Source: Sphingomonas chungangi (GTDB lineage: Bacteria > Pseudomonadota > Alphaproteobacteria > Sphingomonadales > Sphingomonadaceae). Taken from it: a DNA stretch of 64,000 nt. Shown here in pieces: positions 25,523 to 34,344 of this stretch; position 1 is the first letter of the stretch; each line of letters opens with the position of its first letter. The notes below the pieces were generated by a model that saw only the letters and a list, made by a program, of their open reading frames with translations, was not told the DNA's origin and searched no databases. Position numbers and translations under genes: made by a program. The stretch lies in NCBI RefSeq assembly GCF_013778325.1, contig NZ_JACEIB010000002.1:1-64000 (forward strand). The letters run 5' to 3'.

Positions 25523-26935
25523 TCAATAAGCGTTGCGGTGCACCACGACGCGCAGCGTGGCGAGGATGATCGACACGTCGCGAAAGATCGTCCAGCCCGA
25601 GACATATTCCAGATCGGCCTGCAGCCGATTGGTCAGGTCCGATCGCTGGTGCGTGGCGCCGCGATAGCCGCGCACCTGCGCGAGGCCGGTGAGTCCCGGC
25701 TTGCAGACATGACGATGCCAGTAGCGCTCGTCGACTTCCCAGAACAGCAGGTCGCCCGCCAGCGAGCCGAGCGCGTGCGGCCGCGGCCCGACGAAGCTCA
25801 TCTCGCCCTTCAGGATGTTGAAGATCTGCGGCAATTCGTCGATGCTGGTGGCGCGGATGAAGCGACCGACCCGCGTGATCCGGTCGTCATCCCGGCTCGC
25901 CGAGCGGTTGCCGGCGTGATCCGAGCGATCGACCCGCATGCTGCGGAACTTGTAGATACCGAACAGCCGGTTACCGCGGCCGACGCGATCCTGAACGAAG
26001 AGTATCGGCCCCGAGCTGTCCAGCCGGATCGCGATGGCGACCAGCAGGAAGAGCGGCGCCAGCAAAGTCACCGCCACGACCGCGATCGCGGTGTCGAGAC
26101 AGCGCTTGAAGAAACGCTGCCGGAGATCGAGCGAGCCCGCGGCGACGACGATCGTCGCATTCCGGCCGAACCAGCCGGTTCCGAGTGGACCAATCTCGGC
26201 GAGCTCGGGACTGACGATCTCGCCCTGGATGTTGGCGCCCTTCAGCACCATCGCCCAGTTCCTGCGCCGCGCGGCCGGGCAGGCGATGACGACCCGGTCG
26301 GCAGGCGCAAGCAGCCGGCCGATGCGATCGAGCATCAACGGATCCGCCAGATCGCAGCGCAGGTTGAAGGCGGCAGCGTCGAGCGCGTGCACACCCTCCG
26401 GCACATCCATGCGGCATTCGTCGAGGATCAGCACCTCGCTGTGCAGATCCTTGCCGTAGCGTATCCGCGCCAGCGTGTGGAACAGCGCCCGCTCGCCCGC
26501 GACGAGGAGTGCCGCCAGCCCGCCGCCGAAAGCGAGCTCCATGCGCGAGGTCTGTGCGCCCGCCTTCAGGAAGAAGGCCAGCAGGCCGACGCTGGCGGAT
26601 GCGAGAAGCACCGTGCGCACAGCGATCATCACGCTGCGGCGACGGTTGGCCAGCATCTCGGATGCAAAGACACCGGCATTGGCGCCGGCGAGCGCATAGA
26701 ACACGGCGCAGGCCGCGACGACGGGCACGCTCGACGCGCCCAGGAAGTCGCCCGACCAAAGCCGGCTCGCCAGCACGAAGCCGGCGATCACCGCCAGCAG
26801 ATCGAGGGCGAAGAGGCTGACTTGGAGAAGCAGGCGGAGGCGGGAACGATGCGGTGGCAGCGAAAGCACCTGATGCACCGGGCTGATCACGACCTCGGCC
26901 GCGCGTTCCAACGGTGAGCTGACCGTCACGAGCAC
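25523..26935 (-). CDS. Polyprenyl-phosphate hexose-1-phosphate transferase (exopolysaccharide initiation)
   Basis: A 470-residue protein with about four N-terminal membrane helices, a cytoplasmic middle domain, a fifth membrane segment ([20 protein letters not shown]) and the bacterial sugar transferase domain. That domain shows [40 protein letters not shown] and [12 protein letters not shown]. Such enzymes (WcaJ, PssY, sphingan SpsB) load the first sugar onto undecaprenyl phosphate. The start (GTG, 26935) has GGGAGAGG upstream. No other polysaccharide gene is in the window, so this is an orphan initiating enzyme. Confidence 0.9.
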   Translation of the reverse strand: MLVTVSSPLERAAEVVISPVHQVLSLPPHRSRLRLLLQVSLFALDLLAVIAGFVLASRLWSGDFLGASSVPVVAACAVFYALAGANAGVFASEMLANRRRSVMIAVRTVLLASASVGLLAFFLKAGAQTSRMELAFGGGLAALLVAGERALFHTLARIRYGKDLHSEVLILDECRMDVPEGVHALDAAAFNLRCDLADPLMLDRIGRLLAPADRVVIACPAARRRNWAMVLKGANIQGEIVSPELAEIGPLGTGWFGRNATIVVAAGSLDLRQRFFKRCLDTAIAVVAVTLLAPLFLLVAIAIRLDSSGPILFVQDRVGRGNRLFGIYKFRSMRVDRSDHAGNRSASRDDDRITRVGRFIRATSIDELPQIFNILKGEMSFVGPRPHALGSLAGDLLFWEVDERYWHRHVCKPGLTGLAQVRGYRGATHQRSDLTNRLQADLEYVSGWTIFRDVSIILATLRVVVHRNAY

Positions 26936-27500
26936 CTCTCCCTCTCTCGGACGCTAGACTCAGGCCACACGACGATGAACGCTGATCGCGGCACCATTAT
27001 TAGCGCTTTTCCCGCATCACAGCAATCTCTCGAAAGGCCGGTTTCAAATCGGAACATTTCGATCAACGGCTCGGCCCCGGTTGCCGACGCCCGTCTTCCG
27101 AAAAGAGCGCGCATCCTTCTTCGATCCGTTCGACGACGCAAACCCCTGTTATCGCACGCCATATGCGCACCAGAGGAACTTTGGCCCAATCATGCGAGCG
27201 TTTCGAGGCCGGACAAGCGCCCCGTCGACCAATCGAGCGAAGCGTGCGACGAGAATGTTGCGACGCAATGCTTGCGCCCCGACGCCGCGCCGAGTTGTCC
27301 CAAATCGGCACGCAAAGCACTATCGTCGAGATGTGCTCCGTCGGCAGAGTTCTCGCGCAAACAGAGCGCCGCAAAGGAAGCGGGCCTTAGCCACCGCGCG
27401 CAACGAAACGGCCCACCGCCACGGCAGGCCTTAAAGGATTGATCCCGATGCGGATGTGTGCCTGTGCAGGCTTAGCCACAAGCCCCAATGGGGCTGAAGA
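26936..27500. other. Long intergenic stretch upstream of the sugar transferase gene
   Basis: About 565 bases with only low-complexity open frames and no ribosome sites on either strand. The part next to 26936 must hold the sugar transferase promoter. A GCCCC/GGGGC hairpin at 27484-27495 follows the small gene ending at 27501, without a T-run. No RNA gene is recognised. Confidence 0.45.
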
Positions 27501-27581
27501 TCAATTCCGCGTAAGCTTCATCAAGATCCCGGTCACCGCGAGACCGGAAACCGGCAGTGTCGCCAGCACGAGTGCAAACAT
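27501..27581 (-). CDS. 26-residue hydrophobic small protein
   Basis: A very short gene read as MFALVLATLPVSGLAVTGIL followed by MKLTRN and a TGA. The ATG has a near-ideal Shine-Dalgarno (GGAGGGG, 4 bases upstream), and a TTGCAA/CATAAT pair upstream fits a housekeeping promoter. The product is one predicted membrane helix with a basic end, the usual form of a small membrane regulator or complex subunit. It resembles no family I can name, although its end (AVTGIL) echoes the last helix of PepSY membrane proteins. Confidence 0.55.
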   Translation of the reverse strand: MFALVLATLPVSGLAVTGILMKLTRN

Positions 27582-27737
27582 GAAACCCCTCCAGATAATT
27601 ATTATGCATGACAGGTTTCTATGATTGCAACCGCAAGTCAAGCGGCAAGATCATCGCCCTTTCGGCCCATTGGGTTGCAACCAAGGGATCATGATCGTGA
27701 CCGACGAGGCGCCCGCGTGTAGGGGCAAGGAATGAAA

Positions 27738-27992
27738 ATGCCATTCGGAGACGTGCCGGTGCCCATCGCCCTCGACCAGCAAGCGACCCTCATCGATCTC
27801 GACGGGACGACCCCGCTGATCGCCCCTTTGGCCGAATGCGTACGGCACTTCGCGGCGCTCAAGGCGTCGGCGAAGGCGGATCACCGCATCCTGCTGACCC
27901 AGCCAGTGCCGCGCAAGGATCGGCCGACGCGCACCTGGATCCTCAACCCCGACGATATCGAGCCGCTTGTTGCGGAACAGGCGCAGGACTGA
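27738..27992 (+). CDS. Small hypothetical protein
   Basis: A soluble protein of about 84 residues. The ATG at 27738 has AAGGA six bases upstream; an ATG at 27732 lies too close to that site. The residues TLIDLDGTTPLIAPLAECVR and HRILLTQPVPRKDRPTRTWI suggest a compact folded domain with no signal peptide. Its stop codon overlaps the start of a 34-residue gene (TGATG), implying coupled translation. I recognise no family. Confidence 0.6.
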   Translation: MPFGDVPVPIALDQQATLIDLDGTTPLIAPLAECVRHFAALKASAKADHRILLTQPVPRKDRPTRTWILNPDDIEPLVAEQAQD

Positions 27993-28096
27993 TGTCCGAT
28001 CTGCGGTATCGCTTATGGTGGGCCTGGGCCAAGTTCCGCCTAGGCTCGGACGTGCTCGAGGCGGCGGGTTACCCGCCACCGCGCCGGATCAGGTGA
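27992..28096 (+). CDS. 34-residue small protein coupled to the gene before it
   Basis: Begins at the ATG within TGATG at the end of the previous gene and encodes MSDLRYRLWWAWAKFRLGSD, then VLEAAGYPPPRRIR. The product is basic and Trp-rich with an amphipathic look. The last 8 bases overlap the convergent kynureninase gene. The tight coupling and clean amino-acid content favour a real gene, but nothing identifies its role. Confidence 0.45.
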   Translation: MSDLRYRLWWAWAKFRLGSDVLEAAGYPPPRRIR

Positions 28097-29318
28097 CCGC
28101 CGCGCGGGCGCGAAAGGCGGGTTCGTCCCATGCCTCCGTCGCCAGGATATCTCGCAGGATATCGACCGCGCGCCACAAATCCTCGAACCCGACATAGAGC
28201 GGCGTGAAGCCGAAGCGCAGGATGTCCGGCGCGCGGAAGTCCCCGATCACGCCGCGCGCGATCAGCGCCTGCATGATCGGCCAACCATGATCGTGTCGGA
28301 AGGAGACGTGGCTGCCCCGTAAACTCGGGTCGCGCGGAGTCGCGAGCGTCACACCCAGGCCGGCGCAGCGATGCTCGACCAGATCGATGAAGGCCGAGCA
28401 CAGCGCCTGCCCCTTGGCGTAGAGCGCCTCCCGGTCAGTGCCGAGCAGCATATCCACCCCTTCCTCCAGCGCGGCGATGCCGAGAATCGGAGGCGTGCCG
28501 CACAGAAAGCGGGCAATGCCCTCTCCCGGTGCGTAATCGTCGTCAAAATCAAACGGCGCGGCATGGCCCATCCAGCCCGACAGCGGCGAACGCAGCATCG
28601 CCTGGTGCCGCTCGGCGACGAAGAGGAAGGCCGGCGCGCCGGGTCCGCCATTCAGATATTTGTAGCCGCAGCCGGCAGCCAGATCGGCGTTCGCGGCATT
28701 GAGATCGACCGCCACGGCGCCGGCACTGTGGCTCAGATCCCAGAGCACCAGCGCGCCCTTTTCCTGTGCGGCGCGGGTGACCGCCGCCATGTCGAACGTC
28801 ACCGCGCTCCGGTAGTGGACGTGGGTGAGCAGGAGGACGGCCACGTCTTCATCAAGGGCGTCCACGATCGCCTCGCGCGGAGCCAGCCGCAGTTCGACAT
28901 CGAGCGCCTCCGCCACACCCTGCGCGACATAGAGATCGGTCGGAAAATTGCCCGGCTCCGACAGGATCACGCGCCGACCCGGCCGCGCTTTCACCGCCGC
29001 CGCCAATAGCTTGTAGAGATTGACGGAGGTGGAATCCGCGACCAGCACCTCATGCGGTTTCGCGCCGATCAGCTGCGCGATCTTGCCGCCGACGCGGGCC
29101 GGCGCCTCGATCCAGCCGGCCTTGTTCCAGCTGCGGATGAGATCGCGCCCCCATTCGCCGCGGATCGTCTCCGTCATCCGCGCGATCGTCGCGCGCGGCA
29201 GGGCGCCGAGCGAATTGCCGTCGAGATAGATTTCGCCGTCCGGCAGATCGAACGCATCCCGCAGGCCCCGCAGCGGATCGGCGGCGTCAAGCGCCCGGGC
29301 TTCCTCCAGCGTCCTCAC
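28089..29318 (-). CDS. kynU: Kynureninase
   Basis: A 409-residue PLP enzyme that cleaves kynurenine to anthranilate and alanine. Family marks are YLDGNSLGALPRAT near the N-terminus, STSVNLYKLLAAAVK (phosphate-binding region), WDLSHSAGAVAVDL (D194, H197), and the PLP-binding lysine K220 in GCGYKYLNGGPG. GTG at 29318 overlaps the upstream stop (GTGA) and begins at the usual family N-terminus; the longer frame runs through the dioxygenase gene. It is the second gene of a two-gene tryptophan degradation operon. Confidence 0.93.
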   Translation of the reverse strand: MRTLEEARALDAADPLRGLRDAFDLPDGEIYLDGNSLGALPRATIARMTETIRGEWGRDLIRSWNKAGWIEAPARVGGKIAQLIGAKPHEVLVADSTSVNLYKLLAAAVKARPGRRVILSEPGNFPTDLYVAQGVAEALDVELRLAPREAIVDALDEDVAVLLLTHVHYRSAVTFDMAAVTRAAQEKGALVLWDLSHSAGAVAVDLNAANADLAAGCGYKYLNGGPGAPAFLFVAERHQAMLRSPLSGWMGHAAPFDFDDDYAPGEGIARFLCGTPPILGIAALEEGVDMLLGTDREALYAKGQALCSAFIDLVEHRCAGLGVTLATPRDPSLRGSHVSFRHDHGWPIMQALIARGVIGDFRAPDILRFGFTPLYVGFEDLWRAVDILRDILATEAWDEPAFRARAAVT

Positions 29319-30106
29319 AGCGCCGTTCTCACGCTCAGCAGTTCGGGAAAGAAGGGCTTTTCCAGTACCTTGGCGAGATATTGCACGCCCGCCGTGCCAC
29401 CAGTTCCGGTCTTGAAGCCGATCACCCGTTCCACTGTTTTCAGATGTCCGAAGCGCCAGAGCTGGACGTGATATTCGATGTCCACCAGCTTTTCGGCCAG
29501 CTCGTACACATCCCAATATGTCTCGGTGTCAGCATAGATCGTCGCCCAAGCCCGCTCGACTTCGGGCGAAGCTGCATAGGGCCGGGAAAAGTCGCGCTCG
29601 ATCACCCCCGCCGGAATGGCGAAGCCACGCCGCGCCAGCAGCCGCAGCGCCTCGTCGTAGAGGCTCGGCTGCGCCAGCCGCATCTTCAGCCGGGCATGGG
29701 TTTCGGGATCGTCGGCATGGATGTCGACCATCGCCGCATCCTTGTTGCCGAGGATGAATTCCATCTCGCGATACTGATCGGACTGGAAGCCCGAGCTAGT
29801 GCCGAGCTTGCCCCGCATCCTGGTGTAGTCGGCGGGCGTCATCGTCGCCAGCACCTCCCAACTGCGGATCATCTGCTCCTGGATGCGCGCCACCCGCGTC
29901 ATCATCTTGAAGGCCGGGCGCAGATCGTCCGCCGCGACCAGCCCGCGCGCCGCATGCAATTCGTGCAGCGCCAGCTTCAGCCAGATTTCGGAAGCCTGAT
30001 GGATGGAGATGAACAGCAGCTCGTCATGCGCATCGGACAGCGGCTGCTGGCAGGCGAGCAGTTCGGGCAGCCGAAGATAGCGTCGATAGGTGATCGTGTC
30101 TTTCAT
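29315..30106 (-). CDS. kynA: Tryptophan 2,3-dioxygenase
   Basis: A 263-residue haem dioxygenase that opens the indole ring of L-tryptophan to N-formylkynurenine. The distal histidine is H36 in FISIHQASEIWLKL. The substrate-contacting arginine is R113 in QSDQYREMEF. The haem-ligating region LWRFGHLKTVERVIG holds H221, followed by KTGTGGTAG. It overlaps kynU by four bases. Formylkynurenine formamidase (kynB), needed between the two steps, is not in this window. Confidence 0.95.
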   Translation of the reverse strand: MKDTITYRRYLRLPELLACQQPLSDAHDELLFISIHQASEIWLKLALHELHAARGLVAADDLRPAFKMMTRVARIQEQMIRSWEVLATMTPADYTRMRGKLGTSSGFQSDQYREMEFILGNKDAAMVDIHADDPETHARLKMRLAQPSLYDEALRLLARRGFAIPAGVIERDFSRPYAASPEVERAWATIYADTETYWDVYELAEKLVDIEYHVQLWRFGHLKTVERVIGFKTGTGGTAGVQYLAKVLEKPFFPELLSVRTAL

Positions 30107-30114
30107 GAGAGGAT

Positions 30115-31596
30115 CTAGGCCCGCCAGAAGCGCTTCACGTCAAGCAATGTCTCGAGCGAATCCTCGGCCCCCTCCAACATCTCGCGCTGCTCGCGCTTGC
30201 CGAGCGACGGCAGGCTCTCCTCGATGCCGAGCCTGGCCAGCACCTCCGGCCCCGTGACGAAATCGTTGAGCTCGCCGAGCGCATCCTGCAGGTCCTCGAT
30301 CGCGGCGAGGAACGCCTCGTGCCGCCGCCGCGCCTTCTTGCCCGGATAGAGCGAGCCGAAAAAATCCGCCGCATAACGCAGCTTCTTGCCCTCGATCCGC
30401 ACTTCGTGGCGATGCTCGTCGTCGAGCTTGGCGAGATGCTTGCCGCGCTTGCGGAGCTTGCGGCGGTGGCGATCGAGGATGTCCGCCGCGAAATCCGGCG
30501 CCAGCCGCGCCGCCAGCGCCGGGTCGGCGGGATCGACCCGCCAGTCGCCGATCGCCAGCCATTCGACGAGATCGATCATCAGCAGCCGCGTGCGCGCCGA
30601 CGCCAACGCGATACGAACGTGCTCCAGCGCCCGTTCGCGCGCCACCTCCAGCTGGCCGCGCACGCGATCCGACATTCGCGGGATCAGCACATCGAGATTG
30701 CGGACTTCGCCCAACTCGGCGGCCAGCCACTTGAGCTCCAGTCTGAGCAGTTCGGCGCGCGCATCGTCCGCGATCAGCGGCTTGAACAGCGAGAAGGCCG
30801 ATCGCAATCGCCGCAGCCCGACCCGCGCCTGGTGGACCGACCCGGCCTTCCCGGCGCCCATCACGCCGCTTTCGTTCAGCCGGAACTGCCGGATGCAGCC
30901 GCGCGCGATCGTTGCGAAGGCGTCACGCGCGTCGCTCGCGCGATCGAGCACGACAGGTTCCGCCTTGATGGCGCGCGGCTTGGCGTCGTCCGAAAGTCCG
31001 TAACCCGCTTCAGACTTGGAGCGCACGCCGAGCCGCAGGGGCACATGCTCGTCCAGCTGTCGGGCAAGATCGAACAGCGCGCGGGGATTGCCGGATTTCA
31101 GCTCCAGCTCGACCTCGGACAGCGGCACGCTGCGTGGCCCGGCAACCGCCTCCCCGACATCCAGCGCCAGCTCGATCGCTGCGCCCTCGATCGTCGGCTC
31201 GAACACGGTGCGCGTCACCCGTGTCTCGAACAGCGGCTCCAGCGTGGCTAGCACCTCCGGCGCGAACAGCTCGGGCAGCGGCCCGGCATTCGCATCGAGC
31301 ACCGGCCGGTCGCCCTTTACCGCGCATTCCCATTCCGGGCGCACGAAAAGGCCGGCGGCGCCCTCGCCTTCCGCCTTCAAGGTCTGGACGCGTTTGCTGC
31401 CCTTGCGGCGGATGCGCAAGCCATAACCCCTGCGGCGCAGGTCCCTTTCGGGCGTGTCGAAATAGGTAGAGAGCAATTCCTGCTTCTCGCGCGCCAGCTC
31501 CGCCAGCAACGGCGCGTCCGCGAGACGGTCTGCATCGTCCGCGTCGATCTCCAGCTTGAGTTCGACTTCGAGGGGCTCGATCGCCATTCCCGTCAT
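30115..31596 (-). CDS. CYTH and CHAD domain protein
   Basis: About 490 residues. The N-terminal CYTH domain (residues 1-200) begins with the ExExK motif in LEVELKLEID, used to bind triphosphate or polyphosphate through metal ions. The C-terminal CHAD domain (about 215-490) is a helical bundle rich in His and basic residues (VHQARVGLRRLRSAFSLF; RHEVRIEGKKLRYAADFFG). This architecture is found in proteins linked to inorganic polyphosphate granules and triphosphatases. The start may be at 31587 (MAIEPLEVEL). It lies 9 bases upstream of kynA on the same strand, so transcription could continue into it. Confidence 0.9.
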   Translation of the reverse strand: MTGMAIEPLEVELKLEIDADDADRLADAPLLAELAREKQELLSTYFDTPERDLRRRGYGLRIRRKGSKRVQTLKAEGEGAAGLFVRPEWECAVKGDRPVLDANAGPLPELFAPEVLATLEPLFETRVTRTVFEPTIEGAAIELALDVGEAVAGPRSVPLSEVELELKSGNPRALFDLARQLDEHVPLRLGVRSKSEAGYGLSDDAKPRAIKAEPVVLDRASDARDAFATIARGCIRQFRLNESGVMGAGKAGSVHQARVGLRRLRSAFSLFKPLIADDARAELLRLELKWLAAELGEVRNLDVLIPRMSDRVRGQLEVARERALEHVRIALASARTRLLMIDLVEWLAIGDWRVDPADPALAARLAPDFAADILDRHRRKLRKRGKHLAKLDDEHRHEVRIEGKKLRYAADFFGSLYPGKKARRRHEAFLAAIEDLQDALGELNDFVTGPEVLARLGIEESLPSLGKREQREMLEGAEDSLETLLDVKRFWRA

Positions 31597-31669
31597 CCGC
31601 TCCTTCTCAATCGCTGCGCTGGTTTAGCCGCATCGTGCGAACGGCCGAAGACATATTCTGTCTCCGTTC

Positions 31670-31695
31670 GGAAACAGATCGCGCGCGTCGGCGTT
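31670..31695 (+). promoter_or_regulatory. Weak EcfG-like promoter
   Basis: GGAAA-N17-CGTT lies 36 bases upstream of the ATG at 31731. It differs by one base from the EcfG general-stress consensus GGAAC-N16/17-CGTT. Confidence 0.35.
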
Positions 31696-31730
31696 CCGGC
31701 TCATGCAGGGTTCAGGATTTCGGGGGCATC

Positions 31731-32192
31731 ATGACGTCACTTATGGCTTGGACTCCATCTTCCGCTGCGTCTGTGCGCATCCCGCCGATGGGGCAGGGCC
31801 TGGCCGTGGTCGTCGCGGTCGCGGGCATCGCGGTGCTCTCGATCGGCGGCGTGCTGGGCTATCTCGTCTCGCTGCACATCGCCGCGTGGAGCAGCGAGAA
31901 TCGCGCGCTCGATGCGCAGATTTCAGCCAAGCAGCATCAGGTCCAGCAGTTGCGCAACGAGCTGGAATTCCGCACCCGCTTCCCCGAGCTGGAACGGTGG
32001 AGCGATCCGCTCGGCCTGCAGCCGGCGGACGGGCGCCAGTACGGCCAGAATGTCCGCGACATCGATGCCCTCGCCGCCGCCAGCAACCAGCGCGTCGCGG
32101 ACAAGCTACCGCGCGTCGGCGGCGCCAAGGGCTACACGCCGCAGGCGCGCGACCAGATCGACACGCTGATCGACAAGATCGCGACGAACTAG
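31731..32192 (+). CDS. Single-pass membrane protein with a short coiled coil
   Basis: A 153-residue protein. One membrane helix (about 23-46, GLAVVVAVAGIAVLSIGGVL) is followed by a Gln-rich helical region that looks like a coiled coil (SSENRALDAQISAKQHQVQQ, then LRNELEF), and a polar C-terminal part. The overall plan resembles FtsL/FtsB-like bitopic proteins, but there is no sequence match I can name. GGGGGC precedes the chosen ATG. The 3' end overlaps the convergent S9 peptidase gene by four bases. Confidence 0.65.
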   Translation: MTSLMAWTPSSAASVRIPPMGQGLAVVVAVAGIAVLSIGGVLGYLVSLHIAAWSSENRALDAQISAKQHQVQQLRNELEFRTRFPELERWSDPLGLQPADGRQYGQNVRDIDALAAASNQRVADKLPRVGGAKGYTPQARDQIDTLIDKIATN

Positions 32193-34288
32193 CCCACCGG
32201 GCCGAGCTTCTCTTCCAGGAAACGCGCCGTCGCGGCGTCCGCCTTCAGCCAGCTTTCGTAGCGGAGGAAGCCGTGGATCTCGTTGGGGATCACCAGCTCC
32301 TCGAACGGCACGCCCGCCTTGGTCAGCCGCCCGGCGAGATCGACCGTCTGGTTGAAGCGGACGTTGCGATCGTCGTCTCCCTGGATGAGCAGCACCGGCG
32401 AGCGCCAGTCGGCGATCTGCGCGTCGGGCGAGGATTCGAACGCGGTCTTCAAAAACCGGTCCCAATCGCCCTGCTCGTAGCGCTTGGCCGGCGGGTTCTC
32501 CTCCGAAACCAGGCGGGACCAGTCGTGGACGCCGTGCAGGTCCGCCCCCGCCTTGAACACATCCGAATTGCGAGAGAGCGCCATGCCGGTGAGGTAGCCG
32601 CCATAGGAGCCGCCCCAGATGCCGATCCGCGCCGGATCGACACCCGGCTGCTGCTGGAGCCAGCGTGCCCCGGACAGTACGTCCTGATATTCGGCGCCAC
32701 CGGCAGCGCCGCCATGATCCGGCTGCTCGAAGGCGCGGCCATAGCCGATGCCGAGCCGGTAGTTGACCGAGAGCACGACGAAGCCCCGGCTCGCCAGATA
32801 CTGGTTCACGGCATAGCCGTTGGAATAATAGCCCATATAATGCCAGCCGAGCAGCATCTGCCGCGATGGGCCGCCATGGACGAAGATCACGGCCGGGCGC
32901 TTCTTTGCGGTGCCGGCTGCCCCGAACAGCTGGCCCTGGATGGTCAGGCCGTCGGGCGCCGTCCAGCTGACCAGTTTCGGCGTGACCAACGACGCGACGG
33001 GATAGTCCGGCACCGCCACGTGGAGCGGCTTGAGCATCTTGCCTTGAGCGAACGCGACAGCCGCCGGATGCGTGGCATCCGCCGAGATCAAGGCCACGCC
33101 CCGCCCCGCCGCAACCGGCGACCATTGCAGGCCGGTGCCACCAATGAGGGCGACCGGCTTGTTCTCCGGTGTGACCGCAAAGACGTGGCGCCGATCGTCA
33201 TCGTCCTTCGTCGAGCCGGTGTTCGCCGCGTAAAGGAGAGTCCGCTTGTCACGGCCGAGCGAGACGTGCTCGACCATATAGTTGCCCGGCGTCAGCAGCT
33301 TCGGCGTTCCGCCTGCAGCCGGCAATGCGTAGAGATGCTCCCATCCGTCGAGGGTCGTCAGGAAGGCGAGCGTATCGCCCGCCATCCAGCGCAGGCCGAG
33401 CCCGTCACCATCCTGCGGATAGGAGCCGTTGAGCGTCACGGGACTGGCCCAGACGCACCTGCCCTCACCGGTGGCGACGTCCGCCGTCCAGATCGCGAAG
33501 GGCTGCGGCGTGTTGACCAGGAACGGCACCGGCGCCCCGCCGTCTCCGGGCTGGCGGCTGAAGGCGATGCGCGTGCCGTCCGGCGACCAGACCGGATCGC
33601 CGTCACGCCCCGTCGACGGCGCGAGATAGATGAGCGGCGTCGCCGCGTCCGTGAAGAGGGTGACGAAGCTGTGATCGCCCCGCCCCGAGACGAAAGCCAG
33701 CCTGCTGCCATCCGGCGACCAGAGCGGCTGCCGATCCTTGCCGCGATCGAACAGCAATTTGGCGGGCTTCACCGATCCGTCGAGCGGCACGGACCAGATC
33801 TGGTGCTCCTTCACGAAGGCGACCATGCCCTTCGCCGACACCGCCGGCTCGTCGCCCTCGCTCAGCAGGCGCGGCGTGCCGCCAGCGAAGGGGACAGCAT
33901 AAACCTCCACCTTGTCTTCGGTGGCACCGTTCGCGGGATCGGGGGCGAGATCGCCTTCCGCCGGCCAGTTGGCGTCATGATCGCCGCCGCGCACGAAGAC
34001 GATCGTGTCGGCCGCCCGGTCGAAGCGGAGCTGGGTGATCTCCTGACCGTCGTCGGCCGTGTAGTGCGTCACCGGGTGCGCGGCGAAATCGGGTCCGGAC
34101 GCAGCCCAGACATTGCGGACGCCCTTGACGTTTTCCACCCAGGTGATGCGATCGGCATGCTCGGCAGAGGTTAGCTCGCTCACGAAGCTGTAGCCGAGGA
34201 AATCCGGCAGAGTGGGCTTGGCCAATGCGGGCATCGCCACTCCGGCCAGCAGCACCGCCCCGAAAAACCGCATCGCCCGAGCCGTCAT
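32189..34288 (-). CDS. Exported S9 family prolyl-oligopeptidase-like peptidase
   Basis: A 699-residue serine peptidase of the dipeptidyl-peptidase/acylaminoacyl-peptidase type. A signal peptide (MRFFGAVLLAGVAMPALA) directs it to the periplasm. A beta-propeller (about 30-440) shows repeated PLWSPDGSRLAF-type blades. The C-terminal alpha/beta-hydrolase domain carries VIFVHGGPSRQ, the nucleophile in WGGSYGGYL, an Asp region in IQGDDDRNVRF and the His in IPNEIHGFLR. It likely trims peptides outside the cytoplasm. MRFFG at 34273 is an alternative start. Confidence 0.92.
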   Translation of the reverse strand: MTARAMRFFGAVLLAGVAMPALAKPTLPDFLGYSFVSELTSAEHADRITWVENVKGVRNVWAASGPDFAAHPVTHYTADDGQEITQLRFDRAADTIVFVRGGDHDANWPAEGDLAPDPANGATEDKVEVYAVPFAGGTPRLLSEGDEPAVSAKGMVAFVKEHQIWSVPLDGSVKPAKLLFDRGKDRQPLWSPDGSRLAFVSGRGDHSFVTLFTDAATPLIYLAPSTGRDGDPVWSPDGTRIAFSRQPGDGGAPVPFLVNTPQPFAIWTADVATGEGRCVWASPVTLNGSYPQDGDGLGLRWMAGDTLAFLTTLDGWEHLYALPAAGGTPKLLTPGNYMVEHVSLGRDKRTLLYAANTGSTKDDDDRRHVFAVTPENKPVALIGGTGLQWSPVAAGRGVALISADATHPAAVAFAQGKMLKPLHVAVPDYPVASLVTPKLVSWTAPDGLTIQGQLFGAAGTAKKRPAVIFVHGGPSRQMLLGWHYMGYYSNGYAVNQYLASRGFVVLSVNYRLGIGYGRAFEQPDHGGAAGGAEYQDVLSGARWLQQQPGVDPARIGIWGGSYGGYLTGMALSRNSDVFKAGADLHGVHDWSRLVSEENPPAKRYEQGDWDRFLKTAFESSPDAQIADWRSPVLLIQGDDDRNVRFNQTVDLAGRLTKAGVPFEELVIPNEIHGFLRYESWLKADAATARFLEEKLGPVG

Positions 34289-34344
34289 GCCATCGCCCCT
34301 GTTGTTTCGGGGTCGAGACTAGACCGCAAGGCGGCGATCGCAAG

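Noticed and set aside
26975-27442. A 155-codon open frame in the gap before the sugar transferase gene.
   Set aside because: No ribosome site, erratic composition (Arg, Ser, Pro) and no family likeness. Overlapping frames on both strands look equally random.
27482-27497. GCCCC/GGGGC hairpin after the 26-residue gene, considered as a terminator.
   Set aside because: The stem is short and no T-run follows on either strand.
31703-34174. An 823-codon plus-strand open frame.
   Set aside because: Antisense of the S9 peptidase gene, which has a signal peptide and catalytic motifs. The frame has no recognisable domain.
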